Below, one piece after another: positions 19,811-29,076 of a stretch of DNA of 64,000 nt. The stretch covers positions 1 to 64,000 of the forward strand of contig JABXHY010000027.1 of the NCBI GenBank assembly GCA_013373375.1. The letters run 5' to 3'. A program made the translations under genes and the position numbers. Each line of letters opens with the position of its first letter. The first letter of the stretch is position 1. The notes under the pieces were generated by a model. That model made no database searches and had not been told where the DNA came from. It worked only from the letters and a program-made list of their open reading frames with translations. The stretch comes from Gammaproteobacteria bacterium (GTDB lineage Bacteria > Pseudomonadota > Gammaproteobacteria > Enterobacterales > Kangiellaceae).

Positions 19811-20863
19811 ATGTCTTCAGAAACTAATAATGAAAGTAATTTAATCTCTTCTTTAAGAGATGAAGTATCTAAACTTGAGGCTCAGAATGCAGCTCTAGAG
19901 TCAGAGTTAGAGTTGAGTAGCTCTCGGTCCTCTTACCGATCAAACCAGAATGAAAAACCAGATGAAATTGACCTTTTTGATTTGTGGATTGCGGTATGGA
20001 AAGGAAAGTGGTTTGTTCTAGGGTTTACATTTCTATTCTCTTTTATATCTCTTATTTACGCACTAAATCTCCCTAATACTTACAAGTCTTCAGCGATATT
20101 GGCGCCTGCGTCATATTCCAGTGGCTCTCAACTTTCCAGACTCGCTGGGCAATTTGGAGGACTAGCGTCTATCGCTGGAATAAACCTTGGCTCAAATGGC
20201 GGCGAGAATAAAGCTGTAATTGCAATTGAAGTGATGAACACTTGGGGGTTCATAGAAAAGTTCATTGAAGATAACAATATTGAGCCAGAAGTATTTGCTG
20301 CGAAAGGATGGAGCAAAAATCATAATAAAATTGTTTATGACGAAGACATTTATGACTCAGAAAATGATGTTTGGGTTAGAGAGCACGATAAATCAAAAGG
20401 TGAGACTGCAGAACCTAGTAGCTGGGAGCTCTATGAGAAATTTAAAAGTCGATTTAATATTAGTCAAAATAAAGAAACTGGCCTGATAAATATCTCTGTG
20501 GAATTTTACTCCCCATTAGTCGCAAAGCAATGGGTCGATGAATTAATTCGTGCGATTAATGAGCATACCAAAAATAAAGACAGGGAAGAAGCTGCTAGAA
20601 GTATTAGTTATTTAAATGAGAAAATTAAAGAAGTTAATATCGCAGACATGCAGTCAGTTTTCTATAAACTGATTGAAGAGCAAACAAAAACTTTGATGCT
20701 GGCCGAAGTGAGTGACGAATATGTGTTTAAAACTTTGAGTCAAGCCAAAGTGCCAGAAGAGAAGTCTGGCCCTAAAAGAGCATTAATATGTATTTTAGGT
20801 TTTCTTATTGGAGGGTTGTTATCTATTTCTGTAGTAATTCTTCGGTACTTAATTAGAAGATGA
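19811..20863 (+). CDS. wzz: Wzz-type chain-length determinant (polysaccharide co-polymerase)
   Basis: 350 residues with two membrane segments: WFVLGFTFLFSFISLIYAL near residues 73-91 and a C-terminal LICILGFLIGGLLSISVVIL near 325-345. A periplasmic domain lies between them. The PNTYKSSAILAPAS sequence after the first segment is typical of the Wzz family. It has no C-terminal tyrosine kinase domain. It carries an extra N-terminal cytoplasmic stretch of about 60 residues with a coiled coil (LRDEVSKLEAQNAALESELE), which most Wzz proteins lack. No separate Wzc kinase or Wzb phosphatase is visible in the window. Confidence 0.87.
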   Translation: MSSETNNESNLISSLRDEVSKLEAQNAALESELELSSSRSSYRSNQNEKPDEIDLFDLWIAVWKGKWFVLGFTFLFSFISLIYALNLPNTYKSSAILAPASYSSGSQLSRLAGQFGGLASIAGINLGSNGGENKAVIAIEVMNTWGFIEKFIEDNNIEPEVFAAKGWSKNHNKIVYDEDIYDSENDVWVREHDKSKGETAEPSSWELYEKFKSRFNISQNKETGLINISVEFYSPLVAKQWVDELIRAINEHTKNKDREEAARSISYLNEKIKEVNIADMQSVFYKLIEEQTKTLMLAEVSDEYVFKTLSQAKVPEEKSGPKRALICILGFLIGGLLSISVVILRYLIRR

Positions 20864-20934
20864 TTAGATTGATATTTGTAAATTAGCATTGCTATTTTGT
20901 ATTGAATTATTCTTTTTTGTTGAAAGTCTCCCAT

Positions 20935-22188
20935 ATGTTAAAAATTAACTCTGCCTTTTTTAAAGTGTTTATAGGAGGGGTGGTGGCTGCGGGATTTGGC
21001 TTCCTCTCCAGTGTTATCTTGGCTAGAACAATGTCGGTTGAAGACTTTGGAAGAATCAGTTTAATAATTACATTGTCTATCATTTCTTTTACTATGTTAG
21101 AGTTTGGCTTAGGAAATGCACTTGTCGTCTACGTAAATAAAAGAGGGAGCGGGCTGAATAGATTTGGTGTTTTTAAAACTATATTGATGAAATATATTCC
21201 AGTATTTTTTCTGCTTTCTATCTTTTTAGTAGTTCTTTATAAAATCATTTACTCACTAAGCTGGTTAGAAGTTATAGTTGTATTTTTAAGTTCTTGCTGT
21301 TTCTTTTTGCATAAAATCTTATTAAGTGTAAATCAGGCCAATGGAGATTGGACTCGCTTTAATATATTGCAATCAGGTAATACGTTTATCAAATTTGTGT
21401 GTTTGCTTCTAGGATTTGCTTTAATATATTTACTTGGTGAAACAAACTGGTTATACGATTCGTACTTATATGCTTTGATTGTCTATGGAATTACTATTGT
21501 TTTAGTTGGTATTTTTGTATCTGAAATAAGGGCTTATAAATCAGAACGAGTGCCGAAAGCTGAGCATAGCGAAATTCGTTCTATAGTTATCCCCATTGGG
21601 CTAGCAAATATATTAATAATTATTGCTCTTCGATTTGACTTGCTGCTTGTAGCCTATTTTTTGTCGGAGAAGAGTGTTGGGTTGTATCATGCAGCGAATA
21701 CATTGGCAATGGTCTTTCCGCTAGTGACTAAGGCATTAATGAGTATTGCTTTAAGAGAGTCTGCTGTCAGTGAACGATTAAGTTTCTTGAATTCTTTGAA
21801 AAACCAAAACAAACTTATCCCATTTTTAATCATTACTGCAGTCTTGGTAGCCTTTTCCTCAAATATATTAGTAAAGCTCGTATATGGTGCCAACTATGAG
21901 GACGCTTCAACTTTGTTTGTATTGCTTACTATAGGTTATATAGGCGGAATTTATTTTATACCGCTTGAGAGTTACTTCTATAGTCATAATCAATCAAATC
22001 TACTCAAGTCAAAGCTTTGTGTTGCAGTAGTTATGTTATCACTAGGATTTATATTAGTAACTCAAATTCAAGAGGTCGGTGTTGCTGTTGCTGTTGTTAC
22101 GTCGAAAGTGGTTGGGTGGTGTGTAATTGGATTTATGGTATTAAGAGAGATTAAGTTAGGAAAAGTGGATGAAAAGCAATTTAGTTAA
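20935..22188 (+). CDS. wzx: Lipid-linked repeat-unit flippase, Wzx family (first copy)
   Basis: 417 residues from ATG 20935, with about 12 hydrophobic segments. The N-terminal FIGGVVAAGFGFLSSVILAR and MSVEDFGRISLI are characteristic of the polysaccharide-transporter/MATE-like superfamily. It would flip the undecaprenyl-linked repeat across the inner membrane. A TTG further upstream (20902) would add 11 residues. It overlaps the next gene by 20 bases. A second flippase gene lies at 48991. Confidence 0.88.
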   Translation: MLKINSAFFKVFIGGVVAAGFGFLSSVILARTMSVEDFGRISLIITLSIISFTMLEFGLGNALVVYVNKRGSGLNRFGVFKTILMKYIPVFFLLSIFLVVLYKIIYSLSWLEVIVVFLSSCCFFLHKILLSVNQANGDWTRFNILQSGNTFIKFVCLLLGFALIYLLGETNWLYDSYLYALIVYGITIVLVGIFVSEIRAYKSERVPKAEHSEIRSIVIPIGLANILIIIALRFDLLLVAYFLSEKSVGLYHAANTLAMVFPLVTKALMSIALRESAVSERLSFLNSLKNQNKLIPFLIITAVLVAFSSNILVKLVYGANYEDASTLFVLLTIGYIGGIYFIPLESYFYSHNQSNLLKSKLCVAVVMLSLGFILVTQIQEVGVAVAVVTSKVVGWCVIGFMVLREIKLGKVDEKQFS

Positions 22189-23215
22189 TGATTTAGTAAG
22201 CGTAGACGCTCCAATTGATGACTACGGTAATTTTAAGTATGGTAATATCAAAAATGGCGCAAAGTACAATCTTTTTGATTTTAGCCATAATGCACCATGT
22301 AATATAGTAGTTAAGGTTAATGATGATATTTCTATATCCTATGATAAGTCAGGGATGTACTTTTATAGTATTTATGGAGTTCCAAAGAGTAATTCTGTAA
22401 GTAGAACTAGAAGGTTTCGATACAAGAAAAATGGTAAGTTTATTCTTAATGGCCTATTTGAAAGTGATACATTAGTAGAGGTCGATAAAAGATATACTTC
22501 TTGGGCTTTGTCTCGAGCATCAAAGTTAAACAGTGTTGCAGTTGAATTATGTGATATAGCAACGATTAAACTATTGCATAGTAATTATTTGAGTTTTCAT
22601 GGTGGCTGCGTTGAATATAACGATAGAGGATACGTTATTACTGGATTGCCAGATATGGGGAAAACTCTAACTACAATGAAGCTTCTTGAAAACGAGGATT
22701 ATAAATTCCTAAGTGAAGATATACTGTTAATTGATAAGGCAATGAATGCTTACGCTGTACCTTTTACTCAGACAGTTGAGAAACGTAAGAAGCTTTCCTT
22801 GATTGAGAAAATTAAGGGGCGAATATATGAGGCAATGTATAAAAATAACTATGTGAAATCAGATATTCTGGAAGTGAAGCCTGAAATTAAAAATAGAATT
22901 AAAACCAAAACCGATATTGATGCAATATTTTTTCTAGTGCGAGGAGAGCGGTTTATAAGAGAAGCTACTGCAGATGAAAGAGAGTATTATGTAGAAAAAA
23001 CCGTCCAGCTGAATCACTTAGAATTTACATATTTTAGAAATGAATTGATTTTATCTTATTTGTTTTTCAATGATTCTAGGGATATAACCTTTTTTCTAAA
23101 TAAAGAAAAGAAAATGATCGAAGACTTGTATTCGGAAAAGAAATTAGTCGTCGTTTCATCACCCGATGCTTTTGGGTACAGTGAGCTTATTCAGCAGTAT
23201 ATTGAGAGCGAATGA
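22169..23215 (+). CDS. HprK-related P-loop kinase-like protein
   Basis: 348 residues. The middle carries a P-loop, GYVITGLPDMGKT, preceded by LSFHGGCVEYNDRG and followed by FLSEDILLID. This is the arrangement of the HPr kinase/phosphorylase-like proteins often found in exopolysaccharide loci. No HPr or other PTS gene is visible here. The substrate is unknown; a role in controlling synthesis or in modifying a sugar is possible. It overlaps wzx by 20 bases and the polymerase by four (ATGA), so it is firmly part of the operon. It is unusually AT-rich, like its neighbours. Confidence 0.65.
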   Translation: MKSNLVNDLVSVDAPIDDYGNFKYGNIKNGAKYNLFDFSHNAPCNIVVKVNDDISISYDKSGMYFYSIYGVPKSNSVSRTRRFRYKKNGKFILNGLFESDTLVEVDKRYTSWALSRASKLNSVAVELCDIATIKLLHSNYLSFHGGCVEYNDRGYVITGLPDMGKTLTTMKLLENEDYKFLSEDILLIDKAMNAYAVPFTQTVEKRKKLSLIEKIKGRIYEAMYKNNYVKSDILEVKPEIKNRIKTKTDIDAIFFLVRGERFIREATADEREYYVEKTVQLNHLEFTYFRNELILSYLFFNDSRDITFFLNKEKKMIEDLYSEKKLVVVSSPDAFGYSELIQQYIESE

Positions 23216-24693
23216 TAAAGTTAGAAATCAACTGGGCAGTTAATTTTTTAGTTGCCATCATATTTTATATAATAACTGACTTTCTTTCTTATTATACACT
23301 TGGCGCTTTATTGTCCTTCGTTTTTTTTATAGGCCTGCTAGCTGTTTATTGTAAAAATGAAGTAAAAGGCTTTCACTTACTTATTTATTTGCTTCTCTTA
23401 TCCCCGGATCACCCTCGAAACTTAATTGAGGATCTAGACTTACTAAAAGAGGCGGGTGATATTACATATTATTCATTTATTACAACTAAGTTTGCTGGAG
23501 TCTCGCTTTCTGTTTGGTCAATACTTATTGTTGGTGCTATAGCCTTTTTAAGAAAGGTTGTTAAAGGTAATTTTAAGCTTCCGAAAATTATAGTTAATAT
23601 CATTCTAATCGTATTAATTTCTTTAGCATTGGCTTTATTGAGCACTTTTCTTGATTTGACTTCGCGTGATGTTGTTGACTTGAAATTTATGTTTTCTGAC
23701 TTTCGGATATTTTTAACACTGGTTTTAGGGGTTTTTATAGCTGTAGGTTATGTTGGAAAAAACTCAGCGTATGTTACTGACTTTATGCAGTTGCTGGTCA
23801 ATATCTCTGTGATAATTGGGCTTAAGTCAATAATGTTTGTAGCGTCTGACTTAATTTTGGCCTCACCTAAGCTTATGCTTTCTACACAACCGTATATTTT
23901 TATTGCACTGGTTTTTTCATATTTAGTTTTAGACGTTAAATATAAATATCTATTATTGCCATTAGCTATTTTAGCATCAGTTAAAATAAGCCGAGGGGAA
24001 ATTGCTTATATAATGATGGAGGCTTTGCTATTAATTTTTGTGGTTGCACTTTTATATAAGAATAGTTTAAAGAAGGTAACAAAAGTTTATAGTAAGAATG
24101 CTTTGGTTGGATTGATAGTAGTTGCATTGCCAGTTAGTTGGATGGCTCTTTATAATGAATATCTCTTTAATTTTTTAGTCTATAAATTTAGCTTTTTTAC
24201 GACAGAGATTTGGAGTGGTGATGTGGCTTTCTCTGCTTCCACTCGTATGTATGAGTTTTTGAATATAGTTGCATTTCAAATGGAAAACTTCCGTGCTTTA
24301 ATTATTGGGCGGGGGTTGGGTGGGTATTTTGATTTCACTTTTTTTCCTTTAGGCTACGAGCTCGGCTTGTCAGACTTCTCGTCAAAAGAACTTGAGTTAG
24401 GTGTTTTTTTTAAACCTCATTTTTTTATTAATTTCGTTTTACTGAAGTTTGGGTTGACTGGGTTGCTACTTTATTCGGGATTGTGTTTATCTTTGGCTTA
24501 TCAAGGGTATAGGTTGGCATCCAAATCGGATGGTGTAAAAAAATTATTTGGTGTTTATGCGATATTTTTATGCATATATAGTTTCAATATGTTTTGGCAG
24601 CCAATATTAATGTTGATATCTGCAATTACACTAACCTTTCTTTTCTATGAAAATATCACAAGGAGAAATTTTGAAAAACGCCTTAGTGATTGA
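23212..24693 (+). CDS. wzy: Polysaccharide polymerase / O-antigen ligase family membrane protein (Wzy-like)
   Basis: 493 residues, mostly hydrophobic, with about 11-12 membrane segments. In the C-terminal half a periplasmic loop carries RALIIGRGLGGYFDF, followed by KPHFFINFVLLKFGLTGLLL. The G-x-G-x-G loop followed by H-x(n)-N and a glycine-rich helix is typical of the Wzy/WaaL family. Location between wzx, wzz and glycosyltransferases favours polymerase over ligase. It starts in an ATGA overlap with the kinase-like gene. Sequence conservation in this family is low, so the call rests on topology and context. Confidence 0.8.
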   Translation: MIKLEINWAVNFLVAIIFYIITDFLSYYTLGALLSFVFFIGLLAVYCKNEVKGFHLLIYLLLLSPDHPRNLIEDLDLLKEAGDITYYSFITTKFAGVSLSVWSILIVGAIAFLRKVVKGNFKLPKIIVNIILIVLISLALALLSTFLDLTSRDVVDLKFMFSDFRIFLTLVLGVFIAVGYVGKNSAYVTDFMQLLVNISVIIGLKSIMFVASDLILASPKLMLSTQPYIFIALVFSYLVLDVKYKYLLLPLAILASVKISRGEIAYIMMEALLLIFVVALLYKNSLKKVTKVYSKNALVGLIVVALPVSWMALYNEYLFNFLVYKFSFFTTEIWSGDVAFSASTRMYEFLNIVAFQMENFRALIIGRGLGGYFDFTFFPLGYELGLSDFSSKELELGVFFKPHFFINFVLLKFGLTGLLLYSGLCLSLAYQGYRLASKSDGVKKLFGVYAIFLCIYSFNMFWQPILMLISAITLTFLFYENITRRNFEKRLSD

Positions 24694-25669
24694 CCTGCTA
24701 GATGAACCTGGTCATGTTAATACTAATATTAGATTGATTGAAATACTAAAGCAGTCGCACAATATTACGCTCATTACTAATGACTGTTACGCTGAAAACT
24801 TTAAAGTTCTTAATGTAAAGCAATTTGTTATTAAAAAAAACAATTTTTCAGGAGGGTTTGGATATCGGCTTTCTCAACTGTTGTCTCTTTTGAATGTAAG
24901 AAAGTTTGCTTTAGATGGCAGGTATGAATTTGTAATGTTTTTGGCATATGAAACAATAAGTATGTCGGTTTTTTCAAGGTTGATTCCAAAGTATGTGCGA
25001 AAAAAAATATTCATTTTCAATCATAATAATATCGACCAAGCATTGGGAAATAAGATTAAAAACTTCTTCTTTAAACGCATTAGTAGTGACGTGAATCATC
25101 TTGTTTATGAAAAATATATTAAAGAGTTTTTGGAGGAAAGATATAAGAAAAAATCAATCGTTGTTTCTCATCCGATTCCTAAAGTTGATGAGTTTTTGGA
25201 TGATGATAAAGTACTGCAAGTATTTTCACCTAGTGCAGGAGGGAAGATATACAATCAAGATATAATACAATATTCATCGGGAAGTCGAGATGTTAAATTT
25301 ATTCTGAAAGGTGATATAGAGTTTGAGAGCTCTAATTGTGTTGTAAAGCGATACTTTGATGACTACTTTGATTTATTAAGGAAGTCTGCTTTCGTATTTA
25401 TTCCTGTTAATTATGACTACAGAGTAAGTGGAGTGGTCTACGAGGCCTTGGCCAATAACTGCTGGGTTGTGATGTTGGACAGTTTATTTGCGCGCGAGAT
25501 AAGTAATCGATATCCTGGTGAAATTTTTGTGATACGTAATATTAATGAGTTGAGCGATGTTATTTCTGGTCTGACTTTGGAAAATCTTAATACGTCGGCC
25601 GTATATACTACTAACAGTGACCAAGATGTTTTTAAGAACTATCAAGATATGTTCAAGAGTTTTTTATGA
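24671..25669 (+). CDS. Putative glycosyltransferase (GT-B type)
   Basis: 332 residues from TTG 24671, which has AGGAG five bases before the spacer. An ATG at 24647 is possible but has no such site and lies deeper in the polymerase gene. The C-terminal part has YDYRVSGVVYEALANNCWVV, like the donor-binding region of GT-B enzymes. The N-terminal half (LVIDLLDEPGHVNTNIRLIEIL) looks like an acceptor-side Rossmann domain. Donor and linkage cannot be told. It is followed by another glycosyltransferase in an ATGA overlap. Confidence 0.65.
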   Translation: MKNALVIDLLDEPGHVNTNIRLIEILKQSHNITLITNDCYAENFKVLNVKQFVIKKNNFSGGFGYRLSQLLSLLNVRKFALDGRYEFVMFLAYETISMSVFSRLIPKYVRKKIFIFNHNNIDQALGNKIKNFFFKRISSDVNHLVYEKYIKEFLEERYKKKSIVVSHPIPKVDEFLDDDKVLQVFSPSAGGKIYNQDIIQYSSGSRDVKFILKGDIEFESSNCVVKRYFDDYFDLLRKSAFVFIPVNYDYRVSGVVYEALANNCWVVMLDSLFAREISNRYPGEIFVIRNINELSDVISGLTLENLNTSAVYTTNSDQDVFKNYQDMFKSFL

Positions 25670-26742
25670 AGAACGCACTAATTATATCGGACCATAACTT
25701 AGACCCGAGACTTAGGCTAAAGCTTTCAATGTTAAACGAATTATTCGATGAAACATTTGTTGTGGAAGATTTTGAGAGAGCGCCTTATTTTAAAAATGAG
25801 TCAGAAGAGGGACGTTATGTCAACCTTCCCTATCATAGACTTACTCTTAAGTTGATTGAGGAAAAAAATATTCAGTTAGTCTATGTGAGTGGGGCGAAAA
25901 TATTAATAGATAAATTTAGACTGCTTGCAAAGATTCGAAAAAAAATTCCTATAGTTATAGAAATACCTGATTTGCCTTTGCGTAGAAACAATATACTGTC
26001 GAATATTTTAGTTAAGTTTATTTTTCGTAAAGTCGTCAAGTATCTTTCATCTGGAATAGTTGTTACATCGGAGGCTTTTCTACATAGCTTGAATTATAAG
26101 AGTAAAGCATTGGTTTTTTACAATTATCCTAATAAAACTGTAGCTCAGTCGTTACTTGATGTAGCTGCTACTGAGCGAGAGGTAAGTAGCCCTGTTATAG
26201 TGTTCTATGGGGCTATTCGTTACCTTCAGCAAATTGAATTGCTGTTGATGTATGCTAAGAGAAATCCTTCTGTGAGAGTGAAAATCTTCGGTGGTCCAAT
26301 TCAACAGCTTGAAAATATCAGCGAGATTGAAAGTTATCGACACCTCAGTAACATAGATATAAATGGACCATATAATTATGAGCAAGATATCATTAATATA
26401 ATGAATGATGCTTCTGTTGTATATTCTGTTTATGACTCGAAACAAGTTAATGTTCGGCTAGCACTACCAAATAAACTTTACGAATCGGTGTTGTCAGGTA
26501 AACCATTGATCGTTTCTGATAACACTTATCTGTCTAATATAGTAGAGAAAAATCGTTTGGGAATTAGTGTTCCTTCACAAGTTTCTAACTATGACGAATT
26601 TGAAAGGAAAGTTAGCTTGTTGTTAGGGAAAATAAGCCCTATTGAATCTAAAATCCGACATGACTGGTTTCAAGAAAGTGAACAGCAGAAAGATAATTTC
26701 ATCGAATTTTTAAAATACTATGAGAAAGAACATCATGCCTAG
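25666..26742 (+). CDS. Glycosyltransferase family 4-like protein
   Basis: 358 residues of GT-B architecture. The C-terminal donor domain shows FYGAIRYLQQIELLL, KIFGGPIQQLENI and ALPNKLYESVLSGKPLIVSD, the last containing the E-x7-E type region of GT4. The start is an ATGA overlap with the preceding gene. It would add one sugar to the lipid-linked repeat at the inner face of the membrane. Donor unknown. Confidence 0.75.
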   Translation: MKNALIISDHNLDPRLRLKLSMLNELFDETFVVEDFERAPYFKNESEEGRYVNLPYHRLTLKLIEEKNIQLVYVSGAKILIDKFRLLAKIRKKIPIVIEIPDLPLRRNNILSNILVKFIFRKVVKYLSSGIVVTSEAFLHSLNYKSKALVFYNYPNKTVAQSLLDVAATEREVSSPVIVFYGAIRYLQQIELLLMYAKRNPSVRVKIFGGPIQQLENISEIESYRHLSNIDINGPYNYEQDIINIMNDASVVYSVYDSKQVNVRLALPNKLYESVLSGKPLIVSDNTYLSNIVEKNRLGISVPSQVSNYDEFERKVSLLLGKISPIESKIRHDWFQESEQQKDNFIEFLKYYEKEHHA

Positions 26743-27469
26743 TAATAATCGCTTAATGACATTTTTGTATCATGAGGTATGTGACAACCCCGAAGAGTCC
26801 GGATTTGTTACCAAAAACTCTTTGCAATATACTCACACGATAGCTGAGTTCGAAGAACACCTGTCCGCTATTGCCGCCTCCGAAACAGTAGTTAAAGACT
26901 TCAATGAAAAGTGTGATTTGGATAAGATAAGTATTACCTTTGATGATGGCGGTATATCTGCATTATGCTCTGCAGAAATGCTTGAAAAATATGGTTGGCG
27001 AGGACATTATTTTATTGCCACCAAATATATAGGTCAAAAAGGATTTCTTTCTAGCGCTGATATTTCAGATTTGAGAAAACGCGGCCACTACATAGGAAGT
27101 CACTCACACAGTCACCCGAAGTCTTGTAGAGATTTAAGCTTCGAAGCTCTTAAGTATGAGTGGGAAAATAGTAAGAAGATTTTAGAGGATATACTTTCCG
27201 AAGATGTTTTTACGGCATCCATACCTAATGGACAATATAGTGGACGAACCCTCAATGTCTTGAAATCTTCCGGTTACAGTCATGTGTTTACATCTATGCC
27301 GACGGTTAAACCGTGGAATGAAAAAGGTTTGGTAATGTATGGGCGGTTTTATCCGAAACGAAATACTAGTAGAGTTAAAATCGAGAAGTTGAGTAGATTC
27401 GAAGGTGTTTACTTCGAGTATTTACTCAGAAAGCTGAAGCAAACATTAAAGCTGAAATTTAAGGGTTGA
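26735..27469 (+). CDS. Polysaccharide deacetylase (NodB homology) family protein
   Basis: About 244 residues from ATG 26735 (AGAAAG upstream). An ATG at 26720 is in frame but lacks a ribosome-binding site. NodB motifs are present: ITFDDGG (metal Asp) and GSHSHSHPKS (two metal His). No signal peptide is visible, so it probably acts in the cytoplasm, perhaps on a lipid-linked or nucleotide-linked sugar rather than on exported polymer. It overlaps the previous gene by a few bases and precedes the heptose genes. Confidence 0.8.
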   Translation: MPSNNRLMTFLYHEVCDNPEESGFVTKNSLQYTHTIAEFEEHLSAIAASETVVKDFNEKCDLDKISITFDDGGISALCSAEMLEKYGWRGHYFIATKYIGQKGFLSSADISDLRKRGHYIGSHSHSHPKSCRDLSFEALKYEWENSKKILEDILSEDVFTASIPNGQYSGRTLNVLKSSGYSHVFTSMPTVKPWNEKGLVMYGRFYPKRNTSRVKIEKLSRFEGVYFEYLLRKLKQTLKLKFKG

Positions 27470-27475
27470 GTCGAA

Positions 27476-28501
27476 ATGATTATTCGTTCAAAAGCTCCTC
27501 TTAGAATAGGGTTGGCTGGCGGTGGAACAGATTTACCAATCTACAGTGACCAATTTACTGGATTTGTTCTAAACACAACTATAGATATGTACGTCCACTG
27601 TTCAATTATTCCTAAAGATAGTGGCTGCATCGAGTTTTATTCTCAAGACCTTCAGGAGGGAAACCAATATCCATTGCAGACTCAAATTGATTTTGATGGC
27701 CATCTGGACTTGTATAAAGCTATCTATAACCGATTAGTTAAAGATTTTGAAATTCCCGTTAAACCTTTTAAGTTGATGTCTTTTTCTGAAGCCCCTGCTG
27801 GGAGTGGACTCGGAGGCAGTTCTACTTTGGTGGTGGCAATTCTAAAAGCATTTGACGAGTGGTTAGAGTTAGGATTAGGGGTTTATGATATTGCTCGATT
27901 AGCTTATCAAATTGAGAGAGTAGATCTCGGCTTTGCCGGAGGACAGCAAGATCAATATGCTGCGACATTTGGTGGCTTTAACTTTATGGAGTTCTCAAAA
28001 GGACTTAATGTGGTTGTAAATCCACTAGGGGTAAAAAATTGGATTATTAATGAGTTCGAAGCATCGTCATTTGTCTGTTTTAGCGGAATTTCCAGAGAAA
28101 GCGCGCACATTATTGATGCTCAGAAAAAGAGTATTTCTAATAAAAGCCAAAATGTATTGAGTGAATTGCATAAGCTTAAAGAGAATGCGTTTAAAATGAA
28201 AAACTGCTTGGTACGAGGTGATGTCGCTGAAGTTGCTGATCTGGTAAAAGCAGCGTGGGACTCAAAAAAGAGGACTTCTGTTTCTATTTCAAATCCTCAC
28301 ATAGATAATATTATCAAGAAAGCTGATGAATATGGTATTAAGTCTTGTAAGGTTTCTGGAGCTGGAGGAGGAGGTTTTATTTTCTTCATGGTTGATCCCA
28401 TTTTAAAGGCTAGTGCAATGAGGAAACTGGCAAGTTGTAATATTGACGTTAGAAATGTTTCTTATACAAATAAAGGATGTCAGGCATGGGTAGTAGAGTA
28501 G
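27476..28501 (+). CDS. hddA: D-glycero-alpha-D-manno-heptose 7-phosphate kinase (GHMP family)
   Basis: 341 residues. The N-terminus RSKAPLRIGLAGGGTDLPIYSD and the GHMP motif APAGSGLGGSSTLVVA are those of HddA, as is FAGGQQDQYAA in the middle and KVSGAGGGGFIFF near the C-terminus. It phosphorylates heptose 7-phosphate at O-1 in the GDP-D-glycero-D-manno-heptose route. The next three genes supply the remaining steps. It overlaps gmhA slightly. Confidence 0.92.
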   Translation: MIIRSKAPLRIGLAGGGTDLPIYSDQFTGFVLNTTIDMYVHCSIIPKDSGCIEFYSQDLQEGNQYPLQTQIDFDGHLDLYKAIYNRLVKDFEIPVKPFKLMSFSEAPAGSGLGGSSTLVVAILKAFDEWLELGLGVYDIARLAYQIERVDLGFAGGQQDQYAATFGGFNFMEFSKGLNVVVNPLGVKNWIINEFEASSFVCFSGISRESAHIIDAQKKSISNKSQNVLSELHKLKENAFKMKNCLVRGDVAEVADLVKAAWDSKKRTSVSISNPHIDNIIKKADEYGIKSCKVSGAGGGGFIFFMVDPILKASAMRKLASCNIDVRNVSYTNKGCQAWVVE

Positions 28502-29073
28502 AATTAATTATAAGCGAAATAGAAGAGTCGATTGAAGTTAAAAAGCGTTTACTTAATTGTGATGAAATAGTTAAGGAAATGGATTCAGTGGCGGAAGCTC
28601 TAATAGCGCAATATGAAAAAGGCAAGAAGCTTTTAATTGCCGGTAATGGAGGAAGTGCAGCTGATGCTCAACATATTGCTGGGGAGCTAGTTAGTCGCTT
28701 TTATTTTGATCGACCTGCCTTATCTGCAGTTGCGTTAACAACAGACTCTTCAATATTAACTGCGATTGGAAATGATTACGGTTATGAGAAATTATTTTCG
28801 AGGCAAATTGAAGGTAATGGTATTGAAGGAGATGTTTTTATCGCAATTTCAACAAGTGGAAACTCGCAAAATATAGTTGAAGCACTAAAAACTGCTAAAA
28901 ATAAGAATATAATTACGGTCGGACTTTCAGGTGAAAAAATTGGAGCAATGGATGAGTATTGCGACTTTATAATAAAAGTTCCTTCATGTTCGACTCCTCG
29001 TATACAAGAAGCCCATATCTTGATTGGTCACACACTATGCATGCTGATCGAACAAAAACTGTTTGGGGAGTAA
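28486..29073 (+). CDS. gmhA: Sedoheptulose-7-phosphate isomerase
   Basis: About 195 residues. The SIS-domain motifs GNGGSAADAQHIAGELVSRF, AISTSGNSQNIVEAL and EAHILIGH are clear. It makes D-glycero-D-manno-heptose 7-phosphate from sedoheptulose 7-phosphate, the first heptose step. An ATG at 28477 is in frame too; I prefer 28486 because AAAGGA lies eight bases before it. It overlaps the end of hddA. Confidence 0.93.
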   Translation: MGSRVELIISEIEESIEVKKRLLNCDEIVKEMDSVAEALIAQYEKGKKLLIAGNGGSAADAQHIAGELVSRFYFDRPALSAVALTTDSSILTAIGNDYGYEKLFSRQIEGNGIEGDVFIAISTSGNSQNIVEALKTAKNKNIITVGLSGEKIGAMDEYCDFIIKVPSCSTPRIQEAHILIGHTLCMLIEQKLFGE

Positions 29074-29076
29074 TTT

